From Acidobacteriota bacterium (GTDB lineage Bacteria > Acidobacteriota > Terriglobia > Acidiferrales > UBA7541), in assembly GCA_003224135.1 (NCBI GenBank), contig QHYO01000315.1:1-11351 (forward strand): 11,351 nucleotides of DNA, in the 5' to 3' direction. This document shows positions 1-6,842 of the stretch, piece after piece. The stretch's first letter is position 1. Each line of letters opens with the position of its first letter. The position numbers and the translations under genes were made by a program. A model generated the notes under the pieces. It worked only from the letters and a program-made list of their open reading frames with translations. It ran no database searches and had not been told where the DNA came from.

Positions 1-752
1 TTGCGCTTCTTTTTCTGCTGGCCGAACATGCCACTCAGCATCTCCTTGAAGTTGACGTCCATCTCCTCGACGCCCTGGTTGGAGATGACTTCGAACGACG
101 GCATCATCCGTTCGCGGACTTCGAGGTCCACCATGCGCTGGTCGAGCTTGCCTTCACGCAATTGCGCGCGAAGTTTTTCCCGCGTGCGCTGGTTCTGCTC
201 GCGCTGCGCGGCTGCATCGCTTTCGAGCGTTCCCGCCGCAGTAGGTGGCGGCGGAGGCAGCAGCACATCCAGCACTCGTTCTTCAGCAGCTTGCTCGGCG
301 CGCTCGGCGACTTCATCCAATTTTTCTTCGCGCACCATGTCGATGGACATTTCGACAAGATCGCGCACCATCGATTCCACATCGCGCCCGACGTAGCCGA
401 CTTCCGTGTACTTCGACGCTTCCACTTTCACAAACGGACAACCCGCCAGCCGTGCCAGCCTCCGTGCGATTTCCGTCTTGCCGACTCCCGTCGGCCCGAT
501 CATCAAAATATTTTTCGGTAAAATATCTTCAGCAATTTCAGGAGGCAATTTCTGCCGCCGCACGCGATTACGTAGCGCCACGGCTACGGCCCGCTTCGCA
601 GCTGTTTGGCCAACGATGTATTTGTCCAGTTCCACAACGATTTCGCGCGGCGTCATGTCGTCCAGCGCCGGCAAAAATTCTTCGCTCTCCGGAGCCGCGC
701 CATTCGTGCCGCCGGGCATCAAAATCAGTTCTTTGTCAGACTTGCTTGGCAT
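1..752 (-). CDS. hslU: HslU, ATPase subunit of the HslUV protease (C-terminal part cut by window edge)
   Basis: Reading frame of 250 codons running off the left edge; no stop is reached. HslU is the AAA+ unfoldase that feeds substrates to the HslV peptidase in the cytoplasm. Seen in the translation: the N-terminal family signature [17 protein letters not shown] at residues 33-49, Walker [10 protein letters not shown] at 86-94, the pore-loop motif GYVGRD at 119-124, then a charged helical stretch from about 140 that fits the family's intermediate (I) domain. Walker B, sensor motifs and the C-terminal tail that docks into HslV lie outside the window; full-length proteins are about 440-460 residues. 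It follows hslV by 69 bases on the same strand, so the two are probably cotranscribed. The ATG at 752 has no strong ribosome binding site; an in-frame ATG at 719 is the alternative. The family call is certain, the exact start is not. Confidence 0.96.
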   Translation of the reverse strand, partial: MPSKSDKELILMPGGTNGAAPESEEFLPALDDMTPREIVVELDKYIVGQTAAKRAVAVALRNRVRRQKLPPEIAEDILPKNILMIGPTGVGKTEIARRLARLAGCPFVKVEASKYTEVGYVGRDVESMVRDLVEMSIDMVREEKLDEVAERAEQAAEERVLDVLLPPPPPTAAGTLESDAAAQREQNQRTREKLRAQLREGKLDQRMVDLEVRERMMPSFEVISNQGVEEMDVNFKEMLSGMFGQQKKKR

Positions 753-821
753 AAGAAATCTTTGCGACCTGTCCCCTGCTCTTAGCGTTCGTTCAATCGT
801 TTCACTTTGTCCAGCCCACTT

Positions 822-1349
822 CTAGCCTAATTCTTCGACCGTAAAATTCGCGTTCGTGTAAATGCAAATCTCGCTCGCGATGCGCATCGCCTCCATCGCC
901 AGATCCTTCGCAGACAACTTTGAGTGTTTCATCAGCGCGCGTGCCGCTGCAAGCGCATACGAACCGCCCGACCCAATGGCCACAATTCCGTCGTCAGGCT
1001 CAATCACGTCGCCGTTTCCGGACAAGATAAATGTTGCCTTCGTGTCCGCGACAATTAACAACGCTTCCAGGTGCCGCAGCGCGCGGTCCTTCCGCCAGTC
1101 CTTCGCCAACTCGACCGCCGCTTTCTGCAAATTCCCTGAAAATTCCTGCAGCTTACCTTCAAACCGCTCAAACAAGGAAATCGCATCCGCTGTCGAACCC
1201 GCAAATCCGGCAATCACTTTGTCCTGATACAACCGCCGCGTCTTCCGCGCCGTGTGCTTCATTACATGATCGCCCATCGTCACCTGCCCATCGGCGATCA
1301 ACACCACCTTCGCGTCCTTGCGCACGCACAAGACAGTTGTCCCATGCAT
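822..1349 (-). CDS. hslV: HslV, threonine peptidase subunit of the HslUV protease
   Basis: The 175-residue product is the proteasome-like peptidase that forms dodecamers capped by HslU. It begins [11 protein letters not shown]; processing should expose the first Thr of TTV (residue 4) as the N-terminal nucleophile. Family-typical segments follow: [69 protein letters not shown], and a terminal [14 protein letters not shown]. Length matches the family. The frame is open further upstream with ATGs at 1388 and 1436. I chose 1349 because AGAGG lies 9 bases upstream and because a TATAAT box sits only six bases before the 1388 ATG, so a transcript starting there would give 1349 a leader of about 39 bases. 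Starting at 1388 would instead mean leaderless translation. hslU follows directly. Confidence 0.95.
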   Translation of the reverse strand: MHGTTVLCVRKDAKVVLIADGQVTMGDHVMKHTARKTRRLYQDKVIAGFAGSTADAISLFERFEGKLQEFSGNLQKAAVELAKDWRKDRALRHLEALLIVADTKATFILSGNGDVIEPDDGIVAIGSGGSYALAAARALMKHSKLSAKDLAMEAMRIASEICIYTNANFTVEELG

Positions 1350-1394
1350 TGTGCCGTGCCTCTGCGCACTATTTTGGCTAATTGGCATTCCCCC

Positions 1395-1424
1395 ATTATA
1401 CGCCGGGCTGTCTCCTCGCGCCAA
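1395..1424 (-). promoter_or_regulatory. Predicted sigma70-type promoter of hslVU
   Basis: On the minus strand TTGGCG (1424-1419) is followed after 18 bases by a perfect TATAAT (1400-1395). It lies in the 93-base gap between the oxidoreductase stop and the hslV start. The expected transcription start is near 1388, leaving about 39 bases of leader before the preferred hslV ATG. This suggests hslVU can be expressed independently of the upstream minus-strand genes. Confidence 0.55.
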
Positions 1425-1442
1425 AAACGTGCACATGCTGTT

Positions 1443-3065
1443 CTACTTTTGGGCCGCCAACACTCTCGCATTCCTGTGCGCAATCCCTACGATCGAAATC
1501 ATGGGGTTCACTCCTGACGCGCTCGGGAACGACGAACCATCCATCACATATAAATTCTTCACTTCCCACGTCTCGCCCTCAGGATTGGTTGCAGAAAATC
1601 TTGGTGAATCGCCCATGCGCGCAGTGCCCATGATGTGGAACGAGAACAGCGCGACTTGCGCATTTCCCCAACCCGCCGCGTCCATATCCTTCACGAACGT
1701 CTCAAGCGAGCCATTTTTTCCTGGCTCATACGAACACAACTTCGCGTGCGGCGAATAAATTCTGCGTGCACCCGCATTCTCCAGAATCTCCGCCGCCCCG
1801 CGAAATCCGTGCTGCATATGCCTGCGGTCGAAGTCTGAAAGCGCATAACTCGACACCGGATGTCCTTCCCGGTCGATCGTCACGCGACCCGCTCCGCGAT
1901 CGCGCAACAACACTCCGATCGCCGACGTATTCTTCAGCAGTTCCATTCGCGCGCGAAAATCCTCCGGCTCGCGCCACGGCATTACAGCCATTGCGATAAC
2001 CGGCTGCAGTGCTGTCGTTTCATACTTCACACCGTAATTTCCGGTCAAATAACGATGTTCGTCCGAATAAATCGCCTGCATCGTTCCTTCCCACGGACGA
2101 ATCTCCTCCTCAAACACGCCGCTGACGTTTGACACCGGATGCAGATGCAAGTGCCGTCCGATGTGTTCATTCCCAAGCCCAGAGCGTAACAACAATGCCG
2201 CGGTGTGAATTGCTCCGCATGCCACAACGACGGATTTGCATTTCACAACGACACGATGGCCCCTTTTCGACCGCGCTTCCACTCCGGTCGCGGCACCGCG
2301 TTCCACTCGTACCCGTTCCGCGCGGGTCTCCACGACAAATTTGGCGCCGTGCTGCTGAGCGTCCACTAACCACGTCTTCACCGCGGATTGCTTCGCGCCA
2401 ATCGCGCATCCATATCCGCAATAGCCGCACACGCCATCCTGCTCGCAAGCAATCACGTTGCGCGGCATCGCATCCACGTGCCAGCCAAGCCTCTTCAGTC
2501 CGCGCTCGAGCATCTGTTCGCGTTTCGAAACGAGGTTGTGAGAAGTATTTACGGAAAGCCGCTCGCACACGGCATCGAGACTTTTCGTATACTCCGTCCC
2601 ACGAATCCACTCAATGCCTTCCTCTGCCCACTCTTCTCGAATTTCGTCCGGCGTACGAAACGATGTGCAGTAGTTTACGACTGTCCCGCCGCCCAGGCAC
2701 TCACCCGCAAGAAAGCCCACGCTGTGATCGCGCGTCGACGCGAATCCAAATTCGGTATAAAGGCGCTGAAATCCTTTCAGCTCCGAGCCATCAAAATCCG
2801 CATCATCAAAGTAGCCGCCTGCCTCCAGGACGATCACTTCTTTTCCTGCTGCCGCCAGAACAGCCGCAGCGACGCCTCCACCCGCGCCTGATCCGATCAC
2901 GCACAGGTCGCAGTTGAGCGTCGTCTCCCCTTCCGGAACGATCACGCTCAGTTTTCGCGGCGCGTCGAGCCGCTGCACTCCAATCGGCCCCGGATAGCCC
3001 ATCTTTTCCCAGACCGGATTTGCCTCACCCGCCGTGCCTGGCAGCATCACGTACAAAAATCCCAC
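1443..3065 (-). CDS. GMC-family FAD-dependent oxidoreductase, long-chain alcohol oxidase (FAO) type
   Basis: The 540-residue product has the FAD-binding signature GSGAGGGVAA at 58-67 followed by VIVLEAGG, a second glycine-rich FAD motif GGGTVVN at 125-131, and the GMC_oxred_C ending FSFHIMGTARMG (His477), LYVMDGSSFPSASGVNPM (Asp509, Asn520). His477 and Asn520 are the expected catalytic base and its partner. A cysteine cluster, C213-x2-C216-x3-C220, and the stretch RHLHLHP are hallmarks I associate with FAO-type enzymes, which oxidise long-chain fatty alcohols to aldehydes; the true substrate is inferred. The GTG at 3065 is only the first start in this frame with no good ribosome binding site. 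Homology appears to continue upstream of it (FQALRKAVGFLY), past the GTG and into the preceding ORF, so this is probably the C-terminal part of a frame-broken single gene. The frame is closed upstream by a TGA at 3122-3120. Confidence 0.88.
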   Translation of the reverse strand: MGFLYVMLPGTAGEANPVWEKMGYPGPIGVQRLDAPRKLSVIVPEGETTLNCDLCVIGSGAGGGVAAAVLAAAGKEVIVLEAGGYFDDADFDGSELKGFQRLYTEFGFASTRDHSVGFLAGECLGGGTVVNYCTSFRTPDEIREEWAEEGIEWIRGTEYTKSLDAVCERLSVNTSHNLVSKREQMLERGLKRLGWHVDAMPRNVIACEQDGVCGYCGYGCAIGAKQSAVKTWLVDAQQHGAKFVVETRAERVRVERGAATGVEARSKRGHRVVVKCKSVVVACGAIHTAALLLRSGLGNEHIGRHLHLHPVSNVSGVFEEEIRPWEGTMQAIYSDEHRYLTGNYGVKYETTALQPVIAMAVMPWREPEDFRARMELLKNTSAIGVLLRDRGAGRVTIDREGHPVSSYALSDFDRRHMQHGFRGAAEILENAGARRIYSPHAKLCSYEPGKNGSLETFVKDMDAAGWGNAQVALFSFHIMGTARMGDSPRFSATNPEGETWEVKNLYVMDGSSFPSASGVNPMISIVGIAHRNARVLAAQK

Positions 3066-3361
3066 CGCTTTGCGTAGTGCCTGAAATGCCGCTCGTCGCA
3101 GACTTTTTGCTTGTCTTCCTCAGGGAGCGCTGAAAATTGTGACCAGCTGCCTACTTCAATGAAGGAATGCAGTGAAGAATCCCAGATATCCAATAAGTTG
3201 AGAAATTCCCAGCGATCAACAGCTCGTGGATTGAAATCCAACGCCGCGGCCAGCGCATCCGGCACGCCCCGCTCCACCGCCGAAACCCACCCAGGCGCTG
3301 CAGGCAGAAACGTATCGCAAATCGAACAAAGCGCTCGATACTGGCGAGGCGTCAGCTCCAT
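3047..3361 (-). CDS. Short N-terminal helical part of the FAO-type oxidoreductase, split off by a frame change
   Basis: The 104-residue product starts MELTPRQYRALCSICDTFLP and continues with ERGVPDALAAAL and FSALPEEDKQK. This resembles the N-terminal helical region that precedes the FAD domain in fused long-chain alcohol oxidases, and more loosely the gluconate 2-dehydrogenase subunit 3 type. After about residue 86 the sequence stops resembling the family (a tail of 18 residues rich in R, H, W and C), while the -1 frame there reads SLRRAAFQALRKAVGFLY straight into the oxidoreductase. It overlaps that gene by 19 bases on its annotated GTG. Reading both as one gives about 639 residues. The start ATG is followed closely upstream by an in-frame TAG, so the N-terminus is well bounded, but there is no clear ribosome binding site. 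It is either a real small subunit or, more likely in my view, the first half of a broken gene. Confidence 0.65.
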   Translation of the reverse strand: MELTPRQYRALCSICDTFLPAAPGWVSAVERGVPDALAAALDFNPRAVDRWEFLNLLDIWDSSLHSFIEVGSWSQFSALPEEDKQKVCDERHFRHYAKRWDFCT

Positions 3362-3365
3362 GTTT

Positions 3366-3389
3366 GCGTTGCTAGCCTACCAGCAACGC
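3366..3389 (-). repeat. Hairpin in the leader of the short FAO-part ORF
   Basis: A perfect 8-bp inverted repeat, GCGTTGCT and AGCAACGC, surrounds an 8-base loop. On the minus strand it ends five bases before the ATG at 3361 and therefore covers the place where a ribosome binding site would be; the loop reads GGTAGGCT. A second small hairpin (GAAGC-GTG-GCTTC on the minus strand, 3412-3400) lies just before it. No U-run follows either, so an intrinsic terminator is unlikely. A role in translation control or as an mRNA end after the metallophosphoesterase gene is possible. Confidence 0.45.
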
Positions 3390-3449
3390 CAGCATTCCCG
3401 AAGCCACGCTTCATCACAGCGGGTGGCACTTGAGCAGCCGGAAGCCGAA

Positions 3450-4316
3450 CTATGTGGCGCTCGATATCACGCGTCGCAATCTGAACACTGCTACCTCCGG
3501 GCGCACGTTGAATCGCACTCTGAGCAGGTGCCCCACGCCACGACTGATGTACATCCGGCGCTTTCCAGCCAATCGAAACTCGCCTGATGTGTACCGCTTG
3601 TTGATCACCGGAAGCTGCGGTGGCGGCAAAAATGGCGGCTTGCACTGTCCTCCGTGTGTATGCCCGGCGAGAATCCAACCGTGGTATTCGCTCCACACCG
3701 GCTTGTCCGCGGCGTCGGGGTTGTGACAGAGCACCATGCTCGCAGCATCCTTGGCTCTCTGCGCGAGCACTCCCACAGGATCAAACATCGGACTCCACAA
3801 ATCATCCAAGCCGATAAACTGCAGCCCGGCAACTGTCGCTGCTTGATTCCGCAATAAGGTCACACCTGCAGCACGAACAATCCCGGCCACTCGTTCCGCT
3901 ACACCGACCATCCCCCAATTGAAGCCGTAATCGTGGTTGCCAAGGATCCCAACGGTTGCCAGCCGTCCATGCGGTGCATGCTCGATCACACGACGCAGCT
4001 GTTCGAATTGCCAGGCACCCCGATAAGTAATCCAGTCTCCCGTGTACACGACAAAATCCGGCGCAAGTTCGCGCACTCTGCGGAACGATTCAATGATGTA
4101 TGCGTCGTCGACTTTGGGACCGATGTGCAGGTCGCTCAGCTGCGCAAGGGTGCGTCCTTCGAGTTCGCGCGGAAGTCCCGCGACCGGCAATTCGTGATGC
4201 GTCAACTCAAGCCAGTGCGGCTCGATCCGCCACGTGTAAAAGCCCACAGCCAGCGCGCCGCCTCCCGCTGCTGCCAGCGTTTTCAGCATCTTCCGTCGTG
4301 TAAAGCGTGTTTCCAT
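3450..4316 (-). CDS. Tat-exported metallophosphoesterase, YkuE/YaeI type
   Basis: The 288-residue product has a calcineurin-like phosphoesterase domain with all expected metal-binding blocks: SDLHIG (61-66), TGDW (92-95), GNHDYG (126-131), CHNPD (197-201) and GHTHGGQ (218-224). These coordinate two metal ions. YkuE/YaeI relatives are exported or membrane-bound phosphodiesterases linked to envelope lipids or lipid A precursors; the substrate here is unknown. The N-terminus METRFTRRKMLKTLAAAGGG matches a twin-arginine signal (T-R-R-K-M-L-K, then a hydrophobic stretch), so folded, metal-loaded export is likely. The frame is also open back to a TTG at 4358, but the ATG at 4316 places the RR motif at the proper distance and is preferred; its ribosome binding site is weak (GGGT about ten bases upstream). 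It lies 88 bases before the split oxidoreductase and is divergent from the esterase. Confidence 0.9.
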   Translation of the reverse strand: METRFTRRKMLKTLAAAGGGALAVGFYTWRIEPHWLELTHHELPVAGLPRELEGRTLAQLSDLHIGPKVDDAYIIESFRRVRELAPDFVVYTGDWITYRGAWQFEQLRRVIEHAPHGRLATVGILGNHDYGFNWGMVGVAERVAGIVRAAGVTLLRNQAATVAGLQFIGLDDLWSPMFDPVGVLAQRAKDAASMVLCHNPDAADKPVWSEYHGWILAGHTHGGQCKPPFLPPPQLPVINKRYTSGEFRLAGKRRMYISRGVGHLLRVRFNVRPEVAVFRLRRVISSAT

Positions 4317-4427
4317 CGTCTGACCCGACTCTAGGTCTCCGATCTCGGCTGCCCGCAATTCCTATCCGCTTAGTTTCTGGTTCGCGGAGCCTGCCGTCAC
4401 TTCCTTCTCATTGGGACTTGCTGAAGC

Positions 4428-4436
4428 TGATAGTAT
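4428..4436 (+). promoter_or_regulatory. Possible extended -10 promoter of the esterase gene
   Basis: TGATAGTAT has the form TG-n-TAnnAT of an extended -10 element. A start near 4443 would give a leader of about 25 bases before the ATG at 4468. No good -35 lies at normal spacing (TTGGGA at 4411-4416 is only 14 bases away). The 151-base gap 4317-4467 is a divergent promoter region; I could not identify the promoter for the minus-strand gene. Confidence 0.3.
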
Positions 4437-4454
4437 TTCGCTTCACGTTCACCA

Positions 4455-4460
4455 GAGAGG
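4455..4460 (+). promoter_or_regulatory. Ribosome binding site deciding the esterase start
   Basis: GAGAGG lies seven bases before the ATG at 4468. The frame is also open back to a TTG at 4411, but this site and the signal peptide that begins at 4468 fix the start there. Confidence 0.75.
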
Positions 4461-4467
4461 AATTCTC

Positions 4468-5541
4468 ATGCGCGCGTGCACACGACAAACCCTTCTTGCA
4501 GGAATCGCTATTTCCATATTTGCGAGCCACACGCCCGCACAGCAAACCCCCTGCGACGCGAAGCAGACGAACAGCAGCAAGATCGGTCCGGATGGAACCG
4601 CCTATGTAACCCGGATTATGCCGGTACCCGCTACCATCAGCCCGGAAGCACAGAAGGTCCTTGCACGCGTTGAGTCGGACGCCGCCGTTCCTCAGACGCT
4701 CGAGCAACGCCGCGCGCTAACCGACAAGTGGCAAGCAGGAGTTGGCGAAACGTCGCAAAAACTCTATCCAGCGAGGATCGCGGCGGACACTATCGCCGGC
4801 GTCCCCGTGCGCGTAATCACTCCGCTGACGATCACGCCGGAAAAACGCGACCGCGTGCTGATCAACCTTCACGGCGGCGGTTTCAATTCCGATTCGGGCT
4901 CGCTGTCAGAGACAATCCCTATCGCGAACCTGTCAGGCACAAAAGTAATTGCCGTGCTCTATCGCCTCGCGCCCGAGCATCCGTTCCCTGCTGGCGTCGA
5001 CGACGCCGTCGCGGTCTACAAAGAACTCCTGAAAACGCATAAGCCAAGCCACATCGGCATTTACGGCACGTCCGCAGGAGCGATTCTCACCGCCGAGGTA
5101 ACGGTCAAGCTAAAACAACTCAGGCTGCCGCTCCCCGCAGCGACCGGAATTTTTTCTGGTCTCGGCGACTTGGACCATGCCGGTGATTCGATCGCGCTCT
5201 ATGCCTTGAACGGTTTCTCCGGGCACCTGGACGACCCGAATCCCGACGATCGCGCCAGCAAGGAATACACGGGCTCGACTCCTCTCAATGACCCAGTGCT
5301 CTCTCCACTCTATGCGGATCTCACTGGATTTCCGCCAACGCTTTTCATCACCAGCGGCCGTGATCTCCTGTTAAGCGGCACAACTATTCTTCACCGGGCC
5401 TATTTGCACGCCGGAGTTGACGCGCAACTCGTGGTCTTCGAAGCGCTCCCGCATGCTTTCTGGAACAATCCCGCGTTGCCCGAATCAAAAGAAGCCGACC
5501 AACTCATGGCCTCATTTCTCGACGGACATCTCGGCAAATAG
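4468..5541 (+). CDS. Secreted alpha/beta hydrolase (esterase), HSL / GDXG family
   Basis: The 357-residue product carries a Sec signal peptide (MRACTRQTLLAGIAISIFAS, likely cleaved after HTPA at residue 24), so it acts in the periplasm or outside. The hydrolase domain has the HGGGF oxyanion motif (135-139), RLAPEHPFPAGVDD (166-179) typical of hormone-sensitive-lipase relatives, the nucleophile elbow GTSAG with Ser202, an acid residue in SGRDL (Asp299) and the catalytic His in LPHAFW (His329). The usual GDSAGG is here GTSAGA, a variant seen in some family members. Such enzymes cleave short or medium acyl esters; the natural substrate is unknown. The first 110 residues before the fold form a linker and N-terminal cap. 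The start is set by GAGAGG seven bases upstream. A short GC hairpin (5541-5557) overlaps the stop but lacks a U-run. Confidence 0.92.
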   Translation: MRACTRQTLLAGIAISIFASHTPAQQTPCDAKQTNSSKIGPDGTAYVTRIMPVPATISPEAQKVLARVESDAAVPQTLEQRRALTDKWQAGVGETSQKLYPARIAADTIAGVPVRVITPLTITPEKRDRVLINLHGGGFNSDSGSLSETIPIANLSGTKVIAVLYRLAPEHPFPAGVDDAVAVYKELLKTHKPSHIGIYGTSAGAILTAEVTVKLKQLRLPLPAATGIFSGLGDLDHAGDSIALYALNGFSGHLDDPNPDDRASKEYTGSTPLNDPVLSPLYADLTGFPPTLFITSGRDLLLSGTTILHRAYLHAGVDAQLVVFEALPHAFWNNPALPESKEADQLMASFLDGHLGK

Positions 5542-5595
5542 GGCGCTCAGTCCGCCCCGGATCGTGAACTCGCCATTCAATCACACTTGAAAAAC

Positions 5596-5607
5596 TAGAC
5601 GCGTCTA
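5596..5607. repeat. Perfect 12-bp palindrome, possible operator
   Basis: TAGACGCGTCTA reads identically on both strands. It lies about 75 bases upstream of the -35 box of the next gene, and 55 bases after the esterase stop, in A/T-rich flanks. A dimeric regulator could bind it, but no regulator gene is in the window. Confidence 0.4.
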
Positions 5608-5681
5608 AAATTGAGACAACGGAGACGCCGGAAGCGCCGATCCTTTCTCCGATTTTTTGCTGAATTTTCACTGTTTTTCGC

Positions 5682-5710
5682 TTGACACATGCGGTTTGTA
5701 TGCGTAAAAG
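5682..5710 (+). promoter_or_regulatory. Predicted sigma70-type promoter of the secreted-protein gene
   Basis: A consensus -35 TTGACA (5682-5687) is followed after 17 bases by TAAAAG (5705-5710, four of six matches to TATAAT). A T-rich stretch lies just upstream and could act as an UP-like element. Expected start near 5717, leaving a leader of about 138 bases. Confidence 0.5.
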
Positions 5711-5840
5711 TCGCAATCCTGAATCGGTCGGTAACTTTACCCCGCAGTGGTGTGTGTCGCTCGAAAAATAAGTTGTACTACTCTCAGGACTAGTAGAACG
5801 CTCGAGTGCGTCCCGCCCATAAAGTTTCCCGGCAAAACCT

Positions 5841-5846
5841 AGGAGG
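5841..5846 (+). promoter_or_regulatory. Consensus ribosome binding site of the secreted-protein gene
   Basis: AGGAGG, a perfect Shine-Dalgarno core, lies eight bases before the ATG at 5855. It is the strongest site in the window and suggests high translation. Confidence 0.8.
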
Positions 5847-5854
5847 CTCAGTCC

Positions 5855-6787
5855 ATGATTACCCGGATTCTTTTGTTTCTGGCGCTCGCTTTCGTGGTGT
5901 CTGTTACCCCGAGTTGGGCACAAGAACCTGTTCCGTGTTCTGGCGAGGGGACCGTTATCAGTTGCTCGTTCAGCAGTATGCAAACCACAAACACCTACGA
6001 ATTCTTCAGCGACGGCCGACTCGTTGTGCAATTCGACACTGTACTTACGTCATTCGATCTTACTGTTACTGTCGTCCATGTGACCGATCCTCTTCCGCTT
6101 GATCCGAAAGAGTTCCCTTCGGGCACCGTATGCGTCAAGTATTCTGGAAACGGCGGTCAATGCGATCGATACGATTTCTCGGGCACCGCGGTCACCGGGG
6201 GCTTTAACGGTGTGCCTGTCAAGAACAAGGATTATAAGGGGCTGATAACGCTCACGCTCAGCTACGTTAATTCCGGTTCCCAGGTAATTCAGAATCCTGC
6301 TTTCGGTCATGCTCCCGGCGACATCACCACTTTTACCGAGAACATCCTAACCAGCTATTCCGTGATTCCTGAATTTAGTGATCCGACGATGGGCGGAAAA
6401 GTTCCTGGTCTGTCGAGCGTGGTTGCCCTCGACGAACCGCTTACGGAAAACGACACATTCTGCAGCCTGACGCTCACTCCGACGAATAACCCATCTGAAC
6501 AGAAGCCCCAGATCGAGGTCACGTTAAAGATAGTCAGCGGCTCGAACTGCGCCGGAACGGGCCTGCGTGATAAGACGGCGAGCCTTTCGGTGTCGACGAC
6601 CGATGGCGTGACCGTGAGCTTCCCGGCGCTCAAGAACGTGGAGGGAAACAAATTCCACTGGGATAGCAAGGCCGGACTGAATGAATACGACATCAGCACG
6701 GATGGGCTGGTGAGCGGTCAGACGTACACAGTTACTGTTTTTTCGAGCAAAATCTCCCCACAATCCGCGACCTTCGTCGCACCCTAG
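5855..6787 (+). CDS. Secreted beta-rich protein of unknown function, PxKF-like C-terminus
   Basis: The 310-residue product is not a family I can name. It has a clear Sec signal peptide (MITRILLFLALAFVVSVTPS, cleavage after SWA at residue 22). The mature chain is rich in T, S, V and G with alternating hydrophobic residues, as in beta-sandwich exported proteins, and has six cysteines (28, 37, 93, 103, 203, 232) spaced as if in three disulfides. The last 100 residues, with FHWDSK, GLVSGQTYTVTVFSS and SATFVAP, loosely resemble PxKF-type bacterial Ig-like domains that end in a G-x-Y-T-x-T-V strand and SATF. No catalytic motif, lipobox, sorting signal or membrane anchor is visible. It has the best promoter and ribosome binding site in the window, so it may be an abundant exported or surface-associated protein. 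It ends nine bases before a hairpin and converges on the kinase gene. Confidence 0.8.
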   Translation: MITRILLFLALAFVVSVTPSWAQEPVPCSGEGTVISCSFSSMQTTNTYEFFSDGRLVVQFDTVLTSFDLTVTVVHVTDPLPLDPKEFPSGTVCVKYSGNGGQCDRYDFSGTAVTGGFNGVPVKNKDYKGLITLTLSYVNSGSQVIQNPAFGHAPGDITTFTENILTSYSVIPEFSDPTMGGKVPGLSSVVALDEPLTENDTFCSLTLTPTNNPSEQKPQIEVTLKIVSGSNCAGTGLRDKTASLSVSTTDGVTVSFPALKNVEGNKFHWDSKAGLNEYDISTDGLVSGQTYTVTVFSSKISPQSATFVAP

Positions 6788-6795
6788 AATGCAAG

Positions 6796-6825
6796 GCGAG
6801 CCAGGCCGGAAACGGTCTGGCTCGC
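6796..6825. terminator. Hairpin between convergent genes, probable bidirectional terminator
   Basis: GCGAGCCAGGCC and GGTCTGGCTCGC pair over 12 bp with one G-T wobble around a six-base loop GGAAAC. It sits between the stop of the secreted-protein gene (6787) and the stop of the kinase gene (6845-6843), the classical place for a shared terminator. A proper U-run is missing on both strands, so termination may depend on Rho or on the stem's strength alone. Confidence 0.65.
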
Positions 6826-6842
6826 GCTCAAAAACAAGAAGT

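Larger units (their letters stand above)
5542..5854 (+). other. 313-base noncoding region with palindrome, promoter and long leader
   Basis: No convincing gene is seen on either strand. From left to right it holds a weak GC hairpin just after the esterase stop (5541-5557), a perfect 12-bp palindrome (5596-5607), a T-rich stretch (5651-5680), a TTGACA-type promoter (5682-5710), a small inverted repeat CTACT...AGTAG (5778-5796) inside the transcribed leader and an AGGAGG ribosome binding site (5841-5846). The leader of the next gene would be about 138 bases, longer than needed for simple initiation. I do not recognise a known riboswitch in it. Confidence 0.6.

Noticed and set aside
2129..2917. 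Plus-strand open frame of 262 codons inside the GMC oxidoreductase
   Set aside because: Arginine/serine/proline-rich shadow of the minus-strand gene with no domain or ribosome binding site.
3097..3112. Programmed -1 frameshift site
   Set aside because: Only a run of five A is present, and the zero-frame codons CAA AAA do not form a canonical X-XXY-YYZ slippery heptamer; no clear stimulatory stem was seen. Kept only as one alternative within the split-gene finding.
5504..6031. Minus-strand open frame of 175 codons across the noncoding gap and the start of the secreted-protein gene
   Set aside because: Its composition is not protein-like, it has no recognisable motif, and it runs antisense to a well-supported promoter, ribosome binding site and signal peptide.
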